Below the pieces are notes generated by a model that did not search any database, was not told the DNA's origin, and saw only the letters and a program-made list of their open reading frames with translations. The position numbers were made by a program, and so were the translations under genes. From Muricea muricata (taxonomy: Eukaryota > Cnidaria > Anthozoa > Malacalcyonacea > Plexauridae): a DNA stretch of 64,000 bases. Location: NCBI GenBank assembly GCA_963855995.1, contig OY979719.1, forward strand, positions 2,232,001 to 2,296,000. Reading direction: 5' to 3'. Shown piece after piece: positions 19,953-51,759 of this stretch (position 1 is its first letter; every line of letters starts with the position of its first letter).

Positions 19953-22900
19953 GTATGTATCTGCTGTATTTTAACTGTTGCGTGTTTTAGTGCAACCTAT
20001 AAATATTTTTTGCGATGTTGTTTTCGTTTTGCGATTTTCTCATGAATTTAGTAATCAATATATGTGATTAGATATTTTCTCTTATTCTGAGCGTGCCAGT
20101 TATTATTTTAAGATAGCTGTTGACAATTAACATTAACGAATTGCACAATTGGTTACCATTATAGTAGAAAAGAACACAAAAGCTCTACAAATAGACGTTA
20201 TGCACTCAAAAAAGTGGAATTTAAGCAGTTTTGATGCAAATTCACAGGCAGTTAATTCTTCGTTGTTAGCATCACTGTTGACCAGAAAGGTGGACACTTT
20301 AGCATTCCTGTAGCAAGTGCGTTCCTCCTAATACCACCAAATGCTGTCAGCGAGGAAGTAACTCTGACGTGCAGTCGAGTAAGGCATAAGGATCCTGAGG
20401 CGGTAAAACCAAGAAACGGAGAAACATTTGTCAGCCGAATACTTAAAATTGAACCTGCAGGCGTGATATTTAGGAAACCCGTGACCGTTTTTCTTTCCCA
20501 TTCCCTCAACGAGGAAGACGATTATCTGTATTTCTATGATTTAATCGTTGAAACGTTAAACTCAAGTGGATGTCAGGAGTTAGAAACAGAGAGAATCAGC
20601 TCCTTTGAAGGTATTCATGGTATTTTTGGAGAATATTGTTAGAGTGGAGAGTTTGTCAACCTGCACCAATACTACTTTTTTCCATCTTATTAATATCCTG
20701 AATTTCTGTGCTTTAGCAACCCTCTGTTTCTTTTAGGCTCCCCATTCCCTCTTAGGCACGTTTATAAAAATTGTAGAGCCACAATAAATTTTATATTTTA
20801 TATAGATGTTCCTAAAGAAATCTCTAATCCAGAGTTCTTGGATGATTACTTGCCAATCGCGAAAGCCACCATACACGAGGCTTGTACCTTGGTTGCTGCA
20901 GCACGAGTCAAGTCTCATCAGATTTTCATACCAACAAACAGAAGTTACACCTTTTCCAAACAGTATGGAGAAAATACAGAACTGGAGATCACTTTCCCAG
21001 CTGGTGCCACAAAGAAGGAACTATGTTTGAAAGTTCAGGTATTTTCAGCTGACACAACACTTTGATTTGTTAGGTAATGGTTTTTATTTATTATGCACCA
21101 ATTGTATTGTACAGGTAGAGATGTATAATATATAGCCATTCGACCTATCCGTGAAAAGCCATTTTAATGCGGATATTTTGCTTTTTTGGTGCATGGTGTA
21201 GCGCTCGTGCTACCTCAAATGTTGTAAATGCTGGTTTCTTAAAGCTACTCAGTTATGCATTTCCTCAACCCCTGAACGCACAATCTGTTCAGGGGTTGAG
21301 GAAAACAGGCTTGAACAATGTTTTGCTGCCCACATTGTTCAATGTTGTCAACAATATTGTTCAGCATTATTACACTTGATTGCAGGCTAGTTCAGGCTCA
21401 ACAATGTTAAACAATGTTGGCAGCAAAACGTTATTCAATCAGTTGTTTTCATCAGGCCAGGACAGGTTGTTGGTATTTTGCTGTGTACATTGCACGAGGC
21501 AAATTTTCTAGTAACTTTGCTATGCAATGCCGACATTTTCAGCTAGGTCTATGTTATGTGTATCGGCGGCAAATCTGATAGTGCTGTTCAGATGAACTCT
21601 ACTTTACTGACGCCATCTTCGTGCACGCTTTATCTATTAATGTAATATGTTGGCAGAAGACTTGTAGTTTTTTAATTCTACTATTCATTGATAACATGAT
21701 CCTCATTTGTAAAATTTATATCCTGCAGTTGTTTTCTGCTGGTGCTCTGCCAAATAAAGACCTAGCTTTAAATGAAGAAAATATTCTTCGCGCACCACTC
21801 ATCAGAGTTTCTGGGCAGACAACTCCATTCCTCAAATCAGTTGATGTTGAGCTCACATATTCTCACAGCGACGTCTTAGCTATCGAAGAAGAATTTCTAC
21901 CTGTTGGAAAAAGGATTCAATTTACAACTGAGTATGGGCTGTTGTTGCATAGCCAAAAAAACCCCAAGTTAACATCCAAGTGTGAAGCATTGAATGAAAC
22001 TAACAATGTGTATATTGAGCGACCAAAAATGGATCAGCTTAAGTTCTTTTTTTCGGTTGGACATTTTTCTGAGTAAGTATTAATTTCATCCGTAAATTAG
22101 GTTATGCTTAATAAAGCTCTTTGGCTACATAATAGAGAACTTACTAGAAACGTCTAATGACATTAATGTGAACGCTCACAATGAAAATTTATTATTTTTT
22201 ATATAGTGTTGAGCCAAAAGTGAACACGAAGCAACCTGATAGTGGCAAGCAGTCGATAAGCAGCAGCATGATAGATACAACAAACAGCATGACCTGTGAG
22301 GCAGACTCACCACAAGCCATTCACCGTGCGATTGTTTGCGCTGTGCACGAAACAAGTAGCAGCCCGAAGAAACTTTGTGCAATCTTGGCGCCTAAGCAAG
22401 CGCTTAGGGCTGTTTGTGAAAAGTGGGGTGTAACGTCCAAAGATATCTGTAAATTCAGCAAATGCCTTTGCGATGAAGATCCAGTTTACATATGTGTTAC
22501 ATTATCTGATAATGATAAGGATCATCTGCCCTTAAAGGATATTAGAACATGGTATATGGAGTCTTATATTGCACGTACATTTGAGATTTTACTTGCATGA
22601 GTGTAATAATGTTTATAAACCTCCGCAATTTATTGCTTTTTGTAAAGGTTTGATCCAGATCCTGAGATAGAATCGGTGCTAGAGAATAATACGGATGATG
22701 ATGTTAATCTGAGAGGGAAACACATGCGTTTCTTAAAGGACAGACCATGCAATGAAGGCAGAAATCATACCACGCAAGGAGACTGTCGTGCCAAAGCACC
22801 GATTACCATTTCTGAGATGGAAGTTCAGGTTGGTGAACATACTAAGTCTGCGGTAATCACTTAAGGGTTGGGTATCCAAGATTAACTATAAGTCATTTAT

Positions 22901-25900
22901 CCCAACTATAGCAGAGTTTCATTGGTAAAGCTTAGTGCATATAACTGAAACAATGTTGAACTACAAGAAAAATTTTTTTTAAAAAGAAGCATGAGATCGC
23001 ACGAAGTCTTAAAATACATTGGTTACGCTTGTCGATCCGAATCAAGACATTGCATGGATACATGCAGATGCGTAATCGAGGGAACAATGTTTCTTATGAT
23101 GGAAACATGTGGGGAACTGGGTATACTGTAGGACGGAAATTTGCTTTCTAAAATTGAGTTTACAGCAGACATATACCATCGCTCCAACTGTCTTCAGTGG
23201 CGTGGCCTGCGCTACAACTTAGTCCCGCTATGCAAATTTCAAATTATTATAATTATTTATTTCTTTAGAAATTGTTGTTTTCTCAGTCAATGAATACGAA
23301 AGTATTTGCATGGCGGAACTAAATCTTCGGCCTGGCTACGCTACTGACTGTCTTACGTGTACTAGTCAGGCGTACTTGGCTTTGGTATAGGGAAGCAGGA
23401 TGTTTTTGAAGAGAACCGAGGCTCTGAAAAAGTCTATTTTGAAAAAATTTACAGCCCTTGCGTGGTTATAAGTTAAACATACGCAAATCGTCTATTTTTG
23501 ATTTATTATTATTATATTATTATCTGTAATATCTGATAAAATTATTTAAATTTTTCCTTTTTAAATTTTTCTTCAGAAGAACAAGAAACCTGCGAATGAA
23601 ACATCGTCGACGACCATGGCACAAAGTGAAGGTAAATAAAGAACTGTTTCCAAAAGCGTAAGAGTAAACTATAAGTTCTTCACCCCCAAACTGAGTTTCT
23701 TAGAAAGGATAATCCATCATTACTTGCGCGCTCATAGTTCGCAGTTTGCGCTTTTGGAAAGACATGTATATATGTTATAGAATATGATGTATTCTCTTGG
23801 AAACGTTTTATTCCAGGGCGCTTCTTAGTTCTCGTTCTTGTATATATATGCTTTAATATAGAATTTATTTTAATTCAGAAAATAATGTTTCAAGTGTGGA
23901 AGCAAGCACTAGCACTAGCACTAGCAACGCTCATGCAACTTTGCAAAAGGAGGTAAACAAACCGTTGAATTGTTAATTTCTAAATAGGTGTATGTTCCTT
24001 TTCTTACTGAGAAATAACATCCAAGAGTTGATTGTCTTCCACGTACTTTCTATAGTTTTCCTATACAGCGTACTTTGTGCTATTCATAATGTCGGGAGCT
24101 TTTTGAAATAATTCGGATTTCGGGATGAAAACGCTCGGAACGACACCGTGTGCTCGTGGCCTTAATTTGACAGCTCGGAATGTTTCAAACTAATGATTCG
24201 AGAAGCGGCACAAGATATTGGGAATTTTATGAAGTTAATTTAAAATTTATTGATTTCCATTGACATTGTGTACAAAACCTTTTCTTTTTGGTTCGAAGCA
24301 TTCCAAGCTGTCAAATTAATGCAACAGATCACGGCTAATTTGAATTGCGGCTTCTTCAATGGGTCTACTTTTTTATATACCCTATTACTTTAGTCGTGAC
24401 AATGTATCAAATGAATTAGTTGACTGAGTTTGTAAAATACACGGAGAGGCTTTTTTCCGGCGTGTGCTTCACTAAAAGTTCACGTGTAGTTTTCTGCTTT
24501 AGCATTGTTTAACATGCTACATAGTTTAAAGTTTTGTTTTACTTTGTGGTCTAGGAAAATGGTAAACCTGCTACTGAGCCTTTGCCAACTGCTGCACCAA
24601 AGCAAGGTAGGTAAATTAGCAATCTTTGAAAATGTAGAACTTCAATAGTTTCTTCTATTTAAAAGAATATACCCTCATTTTTATTGTTGTTTTAATACAG
24701 AATGCCATGTTTCATCAGATGAAGCAGACTCTGAAACGAATAAGGTAAATTAAGCGTTTGTGATATGAAGTTAGTTTCTTCACCACAACCAGGTGTAATA
24801 ATCGGCCCTATATGAAGAGGTGTTGTAGCATCTGATCTGCACCCCTGATGAAGACACTAGACGGAGTGTCAAAGTGTCCGGTTGTGAATGCAATTTGATC
24901 AGGCTTTATATTCATTAAAACATAACCAGAGTAACGAGAGCGTAACATGTTTATATGTGTAATGGATAAAGCATAAACAGCCGATCTGTATCTGATTTAC
25001 AAATGCGAGTCGAAGAACCCTTGGACCAACAACACGCTCATAACAATAAGGTAAATTAAATGTTTTTGAAGCTTAACATGTGGAACTACATGCAGCCATT
25101 ATCTCGATGGAACTAAAATTTAATATCCCGACCAAGTTCTTTCTGTAGATTGTTGAAAACAATATGCAACATTGTGTGTGGGGGGGGGGGGGCACAATGT
25201 CAATATTGTTGAGCCTGAATCGGTCAATCAACAACATAGTTGGCATCATTAAACAATCATATTCCCTGAACACTGATGCATCCTGTTTTCAGTCACTTAG
25301 AATTTTTTATACTGTCTGGTCAGTAACACACAAACAGATTTAATCTTTAATAAAATATATTATTATTAAACGTATATTCCATCAAGCGTTATAAGCGTTG
25401 TACTCCCGCCGACATTCATAAAACACGTGTTTTATATTACAGGTCATGGCAAGTCGGTGCAAGTTATTCGAAGAGAAAATTGTAACCGTGGCCCGGGCAA
25501 AGATGGAGATAAAGGATATTGGAGGGGGCAAAGCGTCAAAGTACATAGATCGAGGTGGAGCAGCGACTACTTTTGTTTGCGGTCTTGCTGGCGGCATAGC
25601 AATTGCACTGAGTTTTGGAACTTTTGGAGCTGCATCGTTTGCTGGAGCGTGCGTGGCTGTTGCGAGTGTGGTTGCAAAAGAAGTTGTTGAGAGATGGAAA
25701 CAAGAAAAAGTTGAAAGTGTCCTGACAAAAGCAGAGAGTGCTGATGTGTCATCTTATTTGAATTTAATTATCTTGGACGTTGCTAAGGAGTTGTCTCGGA
25801 TTTTTGAGTTTCATTTATTTGAGCTGCGAGATGATAAAGAAATTGAGGTTTTAGCGAAGTGTGCGGTAAAATTAATGTTAGACCTAAAGGAGAAAGATAC

Positions 25901-27331
25901 ATTCGACAGAAACACTTTAATAAGGAAAGTGTTACAAGATGGCAAGATAAAAAACAAAAAAATACATACGAGGAAGGGTATCGAATGGTCAGCTCCAGAT
26001 GTGTTTCGAAAACCAGGTCTGCGAAAAGAGACTTGGGGAAAGAATGGTGCGCAATTTAAGTATTTTGTTAAGGAAAGCAAGAATAAAAAAGATGCTTGTG
26101 ATACTAATACATATGATTATCGTGGCCAGTTTCTTGAAAAGAAAAAATATGGTGATCAACACGAAGAAGTTGAAAATGTCGGAGAAGAAGCCCGCGAGCG
26201 CAACGATTTTTGCAAAGAATGCAATTTTTGCAATTGTAACGAAACTTGCACCAGTCCCGCATTCTTCGTCGAGTCAAATATCGACTCCGAATACACTGTT
26301 ACTCAAGATGAAGCTTACAGATACGATGCACTGCACATCTTGATACAGTGTCCAGAGATTTTAGTTTCTTTCAGCCAGCAAAGTGCAAAGGTTTCTCTAG
26401 CGAGTTTTTTAAAGACAAAGTTCGGCCTTCGCGAGAATCTTCAAATACATCCCGTGTATCGACCGCATTCGCCAGCAAAAGTTTCTAACCTTGAAAACTC
26501 GGATCTTACAGGATCAGATTTTAGTCATTCCGATTTTTCAGATGCATGTCTCGCATGCTGTACTTTCACCAAGTGCGTCATGTTGTTTGCAGAACTACCT
26601 AGGGCAAAGATGTCTGGTTCTATATTTTGTGACACATTGATCAGTCACAGCAATTTGAAAGGAGCCAATATTCATCCCTGCACACCCGTGCGCCTGTCCC
26701 TCATTTCCTGTTCTGTTGATGGCGCACGCCTGGATCCTAATATCGGAGGAAATTCTTTGCATGGAACCAATGTGAGCAACGCTATCATTGAAAAAATGGA
26801 ATTGAATCACAACGAATGTAAGTATACCTAAACACAACTTTGAACTTTTAGGCATTGATAGAGCAATTTTAAGACACCTAACCAGGTGAGAGATACACCC
26901 AAGCTCCAGTCCGGGTTTTTTTGGGAGGGGTGGGGGTGGGGCAAAAAATAAAGACGGGTGAAACGGTCATTTCTTTTAACAACTTACGAGAAATTGAAAT
27001 CTAGTCCATTTTGAAATTCGCCACTCAAAAACAAGGATTCGCCCTAATTTGATAAAGTTCCAAAGAAAGAAGCATTCTGATTGGTCAAACACAAAATCGA
27101 TAAGGCCAATGTAAGCCACTCTCCTAGCAACTGTTGCATAACTCAATAGACCTCTCTTGTAAGACGTCAAATGCGGAAAAAATGTTTCATGAAATTTTAT
27201 TTGGCTCAACATTTTTTCCATCTATTTATTCATCTAGCGGCAAATTGATGCTATCACTTGTAAATCAGAAGTGTTTTATCTTGGCTAAATTCTCACTGTC
27301 TTCTGTTTGGTTTATAACAGCGACAGTTTAG
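19381..27331 (+). CDS. Gene A2: single-module ZU5-ZU5-UPA + pentapeptide protein, no LRR
   Basis: Exons 19381-19442, 19848-19952, 20270-20610, 20806-21038, 21729-22072, 22207-22551, 22648-22828, 23577-23631, 23879-23952, 24555-24606, 24701-24744, 25443-26817, 27321-27331. All phases agree and the total is 3222 coding bases, giving 1073 residues plus a stop. Start ATG 19381 opens the first homologous exon; only flank DNA of the LRR genes lies upstream. The copy lacks LRR, exon a and the helical domain and corresponds to module 2 of gene 1 plus the C-terminus. The start exon and its distance to a promoter are inferred. The last exon adds Ser-Thr-Val then TAG. Confidence 0.75.
20270..22828 (+). 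CDS. ZU5-ZU5-UPA module of gene A2
   Basis: Exons 20270-20610 (ZU5, GGHFSIPVASAFLLIPP), 20806-21038 and 21729-22072 (second ZU5-like domain), 22207-22551 and 22648-22828 (UPA-like). Exon lengths equal those of gene 1 module 2 one for one (341, 233, 344, 345, 181). The second ZU5 ends FFFSVGHFSE: an intact H-F-S triplet where PIDD1 self-processes between Phe and Ser, the only such triplet at this place among the modules seen. Confidence 0.85.
21273..21479. mobile_element. Short inverted-repeat element, AACAATATTGTT family
   Basis: Arm-only relative of 8019-8593 in the homologous intron: GAACGCACAATCTGTTCAGG against CCAGGACAGGTTGTTGG, with AACATTGTTCAATGTTG palindromes. Confidence 0.6.
23195..23346. 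mobile_element. hAT-type MITE, 152 bp, with perfect 8-bp duplication
   Basis: Ends CAGTGGCGTGGCC and GGCTACGCTACTG, inverted with few mismatches; flanked on both sides by ACTGTCTT (23187-23194, 23347-23354). It lies in an intron of gene A2. The equivalent point in gene 1 (10353-10369) has no element. Confidence 0.9.
23577..24744 (+). CDS. Linker exons of gene A2
   Basis: 23577-23631 (KNKKPANETSSTTMAQS), 23879-23952 (VSSVEASTSTSTSNAHATL), 24555-24606 (ENGKPATEPLPTAAPKQ), 24701-24744 (CHVSSDEADSETNK). Against gene 1, the first has one extra Thr codon and the second four extra codons from a Ser-Thr repeat: in-frame length change in a flexible linker. Confidence 0.7.
25016..25053 (+). pseudogene. 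Relic linker exon in gene A2
   Basis: Closely matches linker exon 49620-49657 of gene 2 (which reads EPLDQEEHAHNSE) and has a GTAAAT donor. The acceptor side lacks a pyrimidine tract, and its phase (1-0) does not fit after exon 24701-24744 (phase 0 out). It is probably skipped. Confidence 0.5.
25443..26817 (+). CDS. Hydrophobic + pentapeptide-repeat exon, gene A2
   Basis: About 458 residues, opening ACAG|GTCATGGC. The Gly/Ala hydrophobic segment (FVCGLAGGIAIALSFGTFGA) is followed by the NTLIRKVLQDGK block, WSAPDVFRKPGLRK, and a Cys cluster (FCKECNFCNCNETC). Pentapeptides start at DLTGSDFSHSDFSDACL. The N-terminal half is nearly the gene 2 sequence; the last ~80 residues differ from both gene 1 and gene 2 (for example KMSGSIFCDTLISHSNLKGA). 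The donor at 26818 joins 27321-27331. Confidence 0.85.
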
Positions 27332-27595
27332 AAGAAGGACTTTTGCAAGAATGTGAGAGATAAATTGAAGACAATGAAGGAAATTTTTTGCTATTTAGAG
27401 CCACATAAAACGGATGTATATTTTAGGACCATCTGCAGAATATGTTCGAAATTGCACTCTGTTTCAGGAAAAAGATTTTTGTGAATATTGCTTCGCTCAA
27501 AAATATTCCGCAAATGGTTTATATGAAGTGCCAGTGTTTTTGTTCATATGAGAATTAAAACTCGCGCACATGAGTCTGTTGTGCCAAAGATGAGT

Positions 27596-27790
27596 AGCGC
27601 TGTCCACCGGATAGTGATTTCTTAAACTTTCTTAACTGTCATGATCAAAAACTGGTAAAACGTCTATTAAAGTTCAGCATGTTCAAGTTGTAGTCACTTT
27701 TTATCTCTTGCGACTTCAATATCCCTGGTGTCATTGCTTTTTATGCTTTTCTGCAGCAGTTGAAAAAATCACTATCCAGTGGATAGCGCT
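27596..27790. mobile_element. MITE-like inverted repeat, AGCGCT ends
   Basis: AGCGCTGTCCACCGGATAGT at the left and ACTATCCAGTGGATAGCGCT at the right are 25-base near-perfect inverted repeats about 145 bases apart. No coding content. Confidence 0.55.
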
Positions 27791-28344
27791 ATCCACCGCT
27801 GCAACTGACCTCAGGTGTCTGCTAAAAAATTAATTTTTTGCCGGTAAATTTTGTAAAGTCAAACGGGCACGTTAATCGATGTAATTGTAGTACAGTAGTT
27901 CTTAGATTTGTATGAATTGAAAAATGTGGACCAACATTTCCTAAACATCTTCTAATAGGCTAATTAAACGCAATTAGTGTAAGTAGCAGTGTTAGTAGTT
28001 TGTTAGTTTTAAAAGTATCTTTACGTTTATTATACCTCACAATAACTATACATTTTGAATATAAAATATGTTTGAAAATTGAAAGTATTTTGTAAAGAGA
28101 CCCGCCTTACCTTCGCCACTGCACGGCACGATGTTAAAAGGATCGGACGGGCAGGCAGGCCATTGCCCTTGGGAAACGAGGCTGGGTGCAAGCATTGGTT
28201 GGGTTGGATGGGGCTCGATCAATGGATTCAATCGATATAAGGTCAGCTGGTCAAGCCCAATTTTTATAAGAAAAATTTCTTTAAAGATTTCCTGTTGTAA
28301 GAAACATAAAAAAAGAAAAACAAGATAATAGGTTAAATAAAATT

Positions 28345-28418
28345 GTTCCCAGCCAGGGGTTCGAACCTGGGACCTTCCGCGTGCAAAGCCGGTATGGTAA
28401 CCACTATGCTACGAGAAC
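28345..28418 (-). tRNA. tRNA-like gene or pseudogene, anticodon TGC
   Basis: On the minus strand the 74-base sequence starts GTTCTCG and ends TGGGAAC (7-bp acceptor with two wobble pairs). It has a D-arm region AGCATAGTGGTTACC, an anticodon loop TTTGCAC and a T-loop GGTTCGAACC. The loop would read TGC (Ala), but the body resembles tRNA-Val, the Ala-type G3-U70 pair is absent, the anticodon stem has mismatches and the T-arm carries extra C residues. It is likely a pseudogene or SINE-derived copy; no adjacent SINE tail was identified. Confidence 0.6.
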
Positions 28419-29005
28419 CGAAGTATTAACTTTCTTCGAAAAAGGGCTAAATAAAGGTGAGCGAAATTATTTTATATTGAAATTCATAGACCATGATGCA
28501 TTCGGATTCTAGGAAAATCGATAGAAGGAGGAAGGGCTCGAAGCCTTTGAATGTCTGTGCTCGAAGGAAGACGAAAGAAGATCATCAAAGAAAATCAAGG
28601 ATATAAATATGGGTTAGAAGTTTTGGTACATAAAATTTTAAAGGTAAAGGCAAAGCTATAGATATTTAATATTTACGGGAACCACTGAGTATTTTATAAA
28701 ATACAATACAACTGATTTTTTTAACCAGACTGGAAAGTTTGCAAATTGCGCGCCCGAGATAAAAATTCGCGTGAATTTTGCGCTCCCAGTTTTAGGAATT
28801 GCGCGATTCGCCTTAAGCTTTCAGCGGCCAATTTTTAATAATTATTGTATTGTATTTTAATATTTACCCTTCGTGGGGAAGACGAGGAAGTTAGTTTAGT
28901 AGTTAGACCATCAATTTTTAATTGCAACTGTGTGCACATACTCACATTGGTTGAAACCCGTTACAGTCAAAATATCTGAAAGGCGAGCAAGTTGTGATTG
29001 TAAAT

Positions 29006-29080
29006 CACAACAGACTACAGAACTGGAGTTAAGAAGGTTCGTCATAAACTTCCCCCTTTCCAGTTCTGTAGTCTGTTGTG
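29006..29080. repeat. Hairpin, CACAACAGACTACAGAAC arms
   Basis: Perfect ~20-base inverted repeat around a ~33-base loop. A degraded relative is at 54628-54700, and single arms (AGTCTGTTGTAAT) occur in the three duplicated flanks near 17910, 30765 and 55630. Confidence 0.6.
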
Positions 29081-31277
29081 GTCTATTTTCCACACTTCAT
29101 CCTTTGCCAAGTGTACACGGAATAAAATGGCGGACGGAAAACTGCATACTTCAGTTCTAACACCACTGGGAGCTGTTAGCCATCTGCCACAACTGCAGTT
29201 ATCCGCCACAAAGCTTGATTTTTATTCAGTGAATCATACATGTGATATACTTGGTTTCAACAATGTTAATCTAAGGGCGACGACCATACTCAAATTGGAC
29301 GTTGGTGGGTGGGTGGGTTTTTTAAGGGACACTTTGATGTTTTGTGTGGCAGGTTTGATTTTTAAAATGAGAAGATACTGAAAAATGTATACCTAATTAT
29401 GTATACACTTGACGTTTTCAACACTGGGTGGTGGGTCAAAACAAAAACATCAAAATGATGTTTTCATGCAAACAATAGTGATTATAGTATAATGCATACT
29501 AGAATGTTAGTGATTATGTGATGCAGATTGGAGAGTTTGTACTGCCCAGGTTCTCGGGCACGCAATTTTCATGTCTTCTGTATATTTTCTATTATTTCGT
29601 CATTTTTTTGGTGCGCAATTTTCAAACTTCACAGTCTGGTATGTTATTACCCAACCTGCTCGATTATGACATTGGGTTAGAGTCCCAGCATTGTGTGAGG
29701 AAAATTATTTGTTTCATATATCCCTCAATAATACATAGTCTTCTATTTAACTAACTCCAAGCATTAGCAACCAAAGCACTATATAATCCTACGGTCTTTC
29801 AGATGATGCCTCCTCTAAGGGGAAGCAAATGGATATTGAATACCGTTACTATTTTACCACTTGATCCTTTTCTATAATTTTCAATTTTATTGTCCGTAGG
29901 CAGGGTGAATGTTTTAGAAGGCATCTTGTCTGTTTTCAAGCATCTTATGTGTCAGTTGATAGTATGCTCTGCAGCTACTTTTAAGACATACCAATGCAAC
30001 ATTCCTGCTTTTTTCTGCTATGTACAGCAAAAAATTCAGCATATTTTCACACCATAGTCTGTTAAGACAATCATCAAATTAATTTATTCTAAGTATCCAG
30101 TAAATGTGCATTTAAGAAATAGATAACACTTTGCAGTTGTCTGTTTAGTTATAGATACACGGTTTGACGTCATAATTTGGTAAGAACAAAAAATTGGCCC
30201 ACGAGCCACCTAGATAAGCTTTTGCCAAAATAAGCTTTGTAGTGCGACAAAAAGACTTTAGCACGCCATTCGACATGATCATGATCTGTACAAAACAAAG
30301 CATGCCATTGGCTGTCTAAAATTGCTGTGATTGGTTCTTCCCTGAAATGGCGTCAGTGTGTGTCTGTCCTCACAGTTCTTGACCAATGAAAATCTAGAAT
30401 GAAATCTGATTATTATATAAATCCCAATTGACAACTGCAAAGCATTTATAGATTATCTAGAGAGTGAGTAATGTGGGGCATTTCTCACACATTTTTCCTT
30501 TTGAAACCCCACTCTAACCGAAGGAATGTAGGTATAATTGAAATGCCACGAGTTACCATGTAACTAAAGTAGCTTTGAGCATGACAGGAAGTGAGACCAA
30601 AGTCCAAAGTTTGCAAGTTGAAATTCAAAAGTTATTTGTGCTATTTCTTGAATGTCACATGATTGACTCTCGCTATCTTACTGAATTGTACTGTCCCTCA
30701 ATTCGTGCATGCTTTGAGTCTCGATTAGGAATTGCAGTCAAAATACATGAACCTTTCTGGTTCGATAGTCTGTTATAATTTACTGTAACTTCTGTCACAG
30801 CGCGGTTGCTGATATATCGGCAAATACCGTGATTAAAGCATAAAAATTTATTGTGGTATTTGATACTAAATCGGCACTACAAGTTACAGCAGAATTCCAG
30901 TCTTCATTTTCTTTACCATGCACAGAACATCTTGTGCACGTATTTTTTGACCACCCCTATTGGGCGCACAACTTGAGTGAACCTACTCTTTATTACTTCT
31001 ACTGTTAGTTAGATGTACAACATTGCCCGAAAACAGGATGTAAATTCAGGCTTATGTTGTGTTTTCTTTCCTGCCTGAGCTTACATTTCTGAAATGTATC
31101 CAAAGAAAAAATGTCTGGCATTACTGTATTCTTGTACACCCCTCGGCCTGGGTTGATTGTGAATATTGTAGTTTAAGTTGCATTCGAAATCATCCCTCCT
31201 CTGTGAGCAGCAAAATGTCGAGTAAACTACAGGTTAGAAGGTTGAAATAAAAGTGCATGACATTTAACGCTCAACGT

Positions 31278-31370
31278 TTTGCAAGTACGTATGTGTGTGT
31301 GTCGTAAGTAGGTATGTGTGCGTGTTGCAAGTACGTATTTGCGTGTGTGTTGTAAGTTGGTATGTATGTG
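31278..31370. repeat. GT-rich minisatellite
   Basis: Imperfect units of the type GTAAGTAGGTATGTGTGTG. Homologous but different-length arrays sit at 18429-18470 and 56162-56235 in the other flank copies. Confidence 0.65.
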
Positions 31371-32296
31371 GTATAAATGACACGTGTGCATTAGGGTCCA
31401 GACAAAATTTGTTATTTTACGAGACCGGAACAAAAAAGGATGGGGCACATACTTGTTTTGAGTTGCGTAGAAGCGAGGCACAAATATTTTTTCGATATTT
31501 CTTAGAGGCGAGGCATACATTTTTCGATAATACCTGTTTTATTCCTAGTCAATGAAATAAACATGCACATGTACAAGAAGGAGGCCACTGCTCTAGTAGC
31601 CCTCGGCAATTGATCTTAATATAGTAAAATGTCCACCAGCAAATGGCTCTATATTCACTACTGGGAACCAAATTCAACAGAATTTACACTCTAAAAAGCG
31701 GCCATGGAGGCTAATCTGTATGTACCGTGATCACATTTTATAAATTCGTGAAGCATATAGAGATCAGTATAGAGATTTTATCTGAGAAACTGAACATACT
31801 TTTATTTGTGTAAAAAGATGCTTCTTTCACCATTTTCTTCAGTACATGCTTTCTTTTACTAACGGTAGCGGGGAAGCAACTTTTTTAGTAAAGCTCAAAG
31901 CGGTTATAGAGATTGTTATCCCACCAACTAAACGTATCTTGCATTTTTCTATAACATTGAAAATTGATTTGCTCCAGCCTCGGGGTACAATAAATTTTGT
32001 ACGGTCACTTGCGTATTTACAGCTCTACATAAACTTTAAAGTTTGGCATAAGCATTAAACATGTTTGTGAGTTAACTTTTACAACCCGAATCTTTCGTTT
32101 TCTCGTAAAATTCCTGCAAGAGCCGCTTGCGTTTTCGTTTTTGAAAACTCTGTTCAGTGGTTTTGGTTTTATACAGCTAGAGAATGTTGTAGATTTTGTT
32201 AAATGCCTGAAGTAAACTGACCTAAAATCCTATCTTAATACAACAGATTATGCTTTTCATTTCTTTGTTTACAGGATATTATCCCACCGTACAGTT

Positions 32297-51756
<19,460 letters not shown>

Positions 51757-51759
51757 TTT

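Larger units (their letters stand above)
26840..32270 (+). other. Intergenic region between A2 and gene 2
   Basis: No exon of the family is seen apart from the A2 terminal exon (27321-27331). 27600-28340 looks unique. 28480-29240 is repeated at 54240-54800, and 30480-32280 is repeated at 17580-19300 and 55430-57390. A splice acceptor (TTTACAG) at ~32275 just before ATG 32297 suggests a 5'-UTR intron, so the promoter of gene 2 lies further upstream. Confidence 0.6.

Noticed and set aside
28911..29160. Small ORFs on both strands containing PQQTTELE and QQTTELEL
   Set aside because: They arise from the inverted repeat at 29006-29080.
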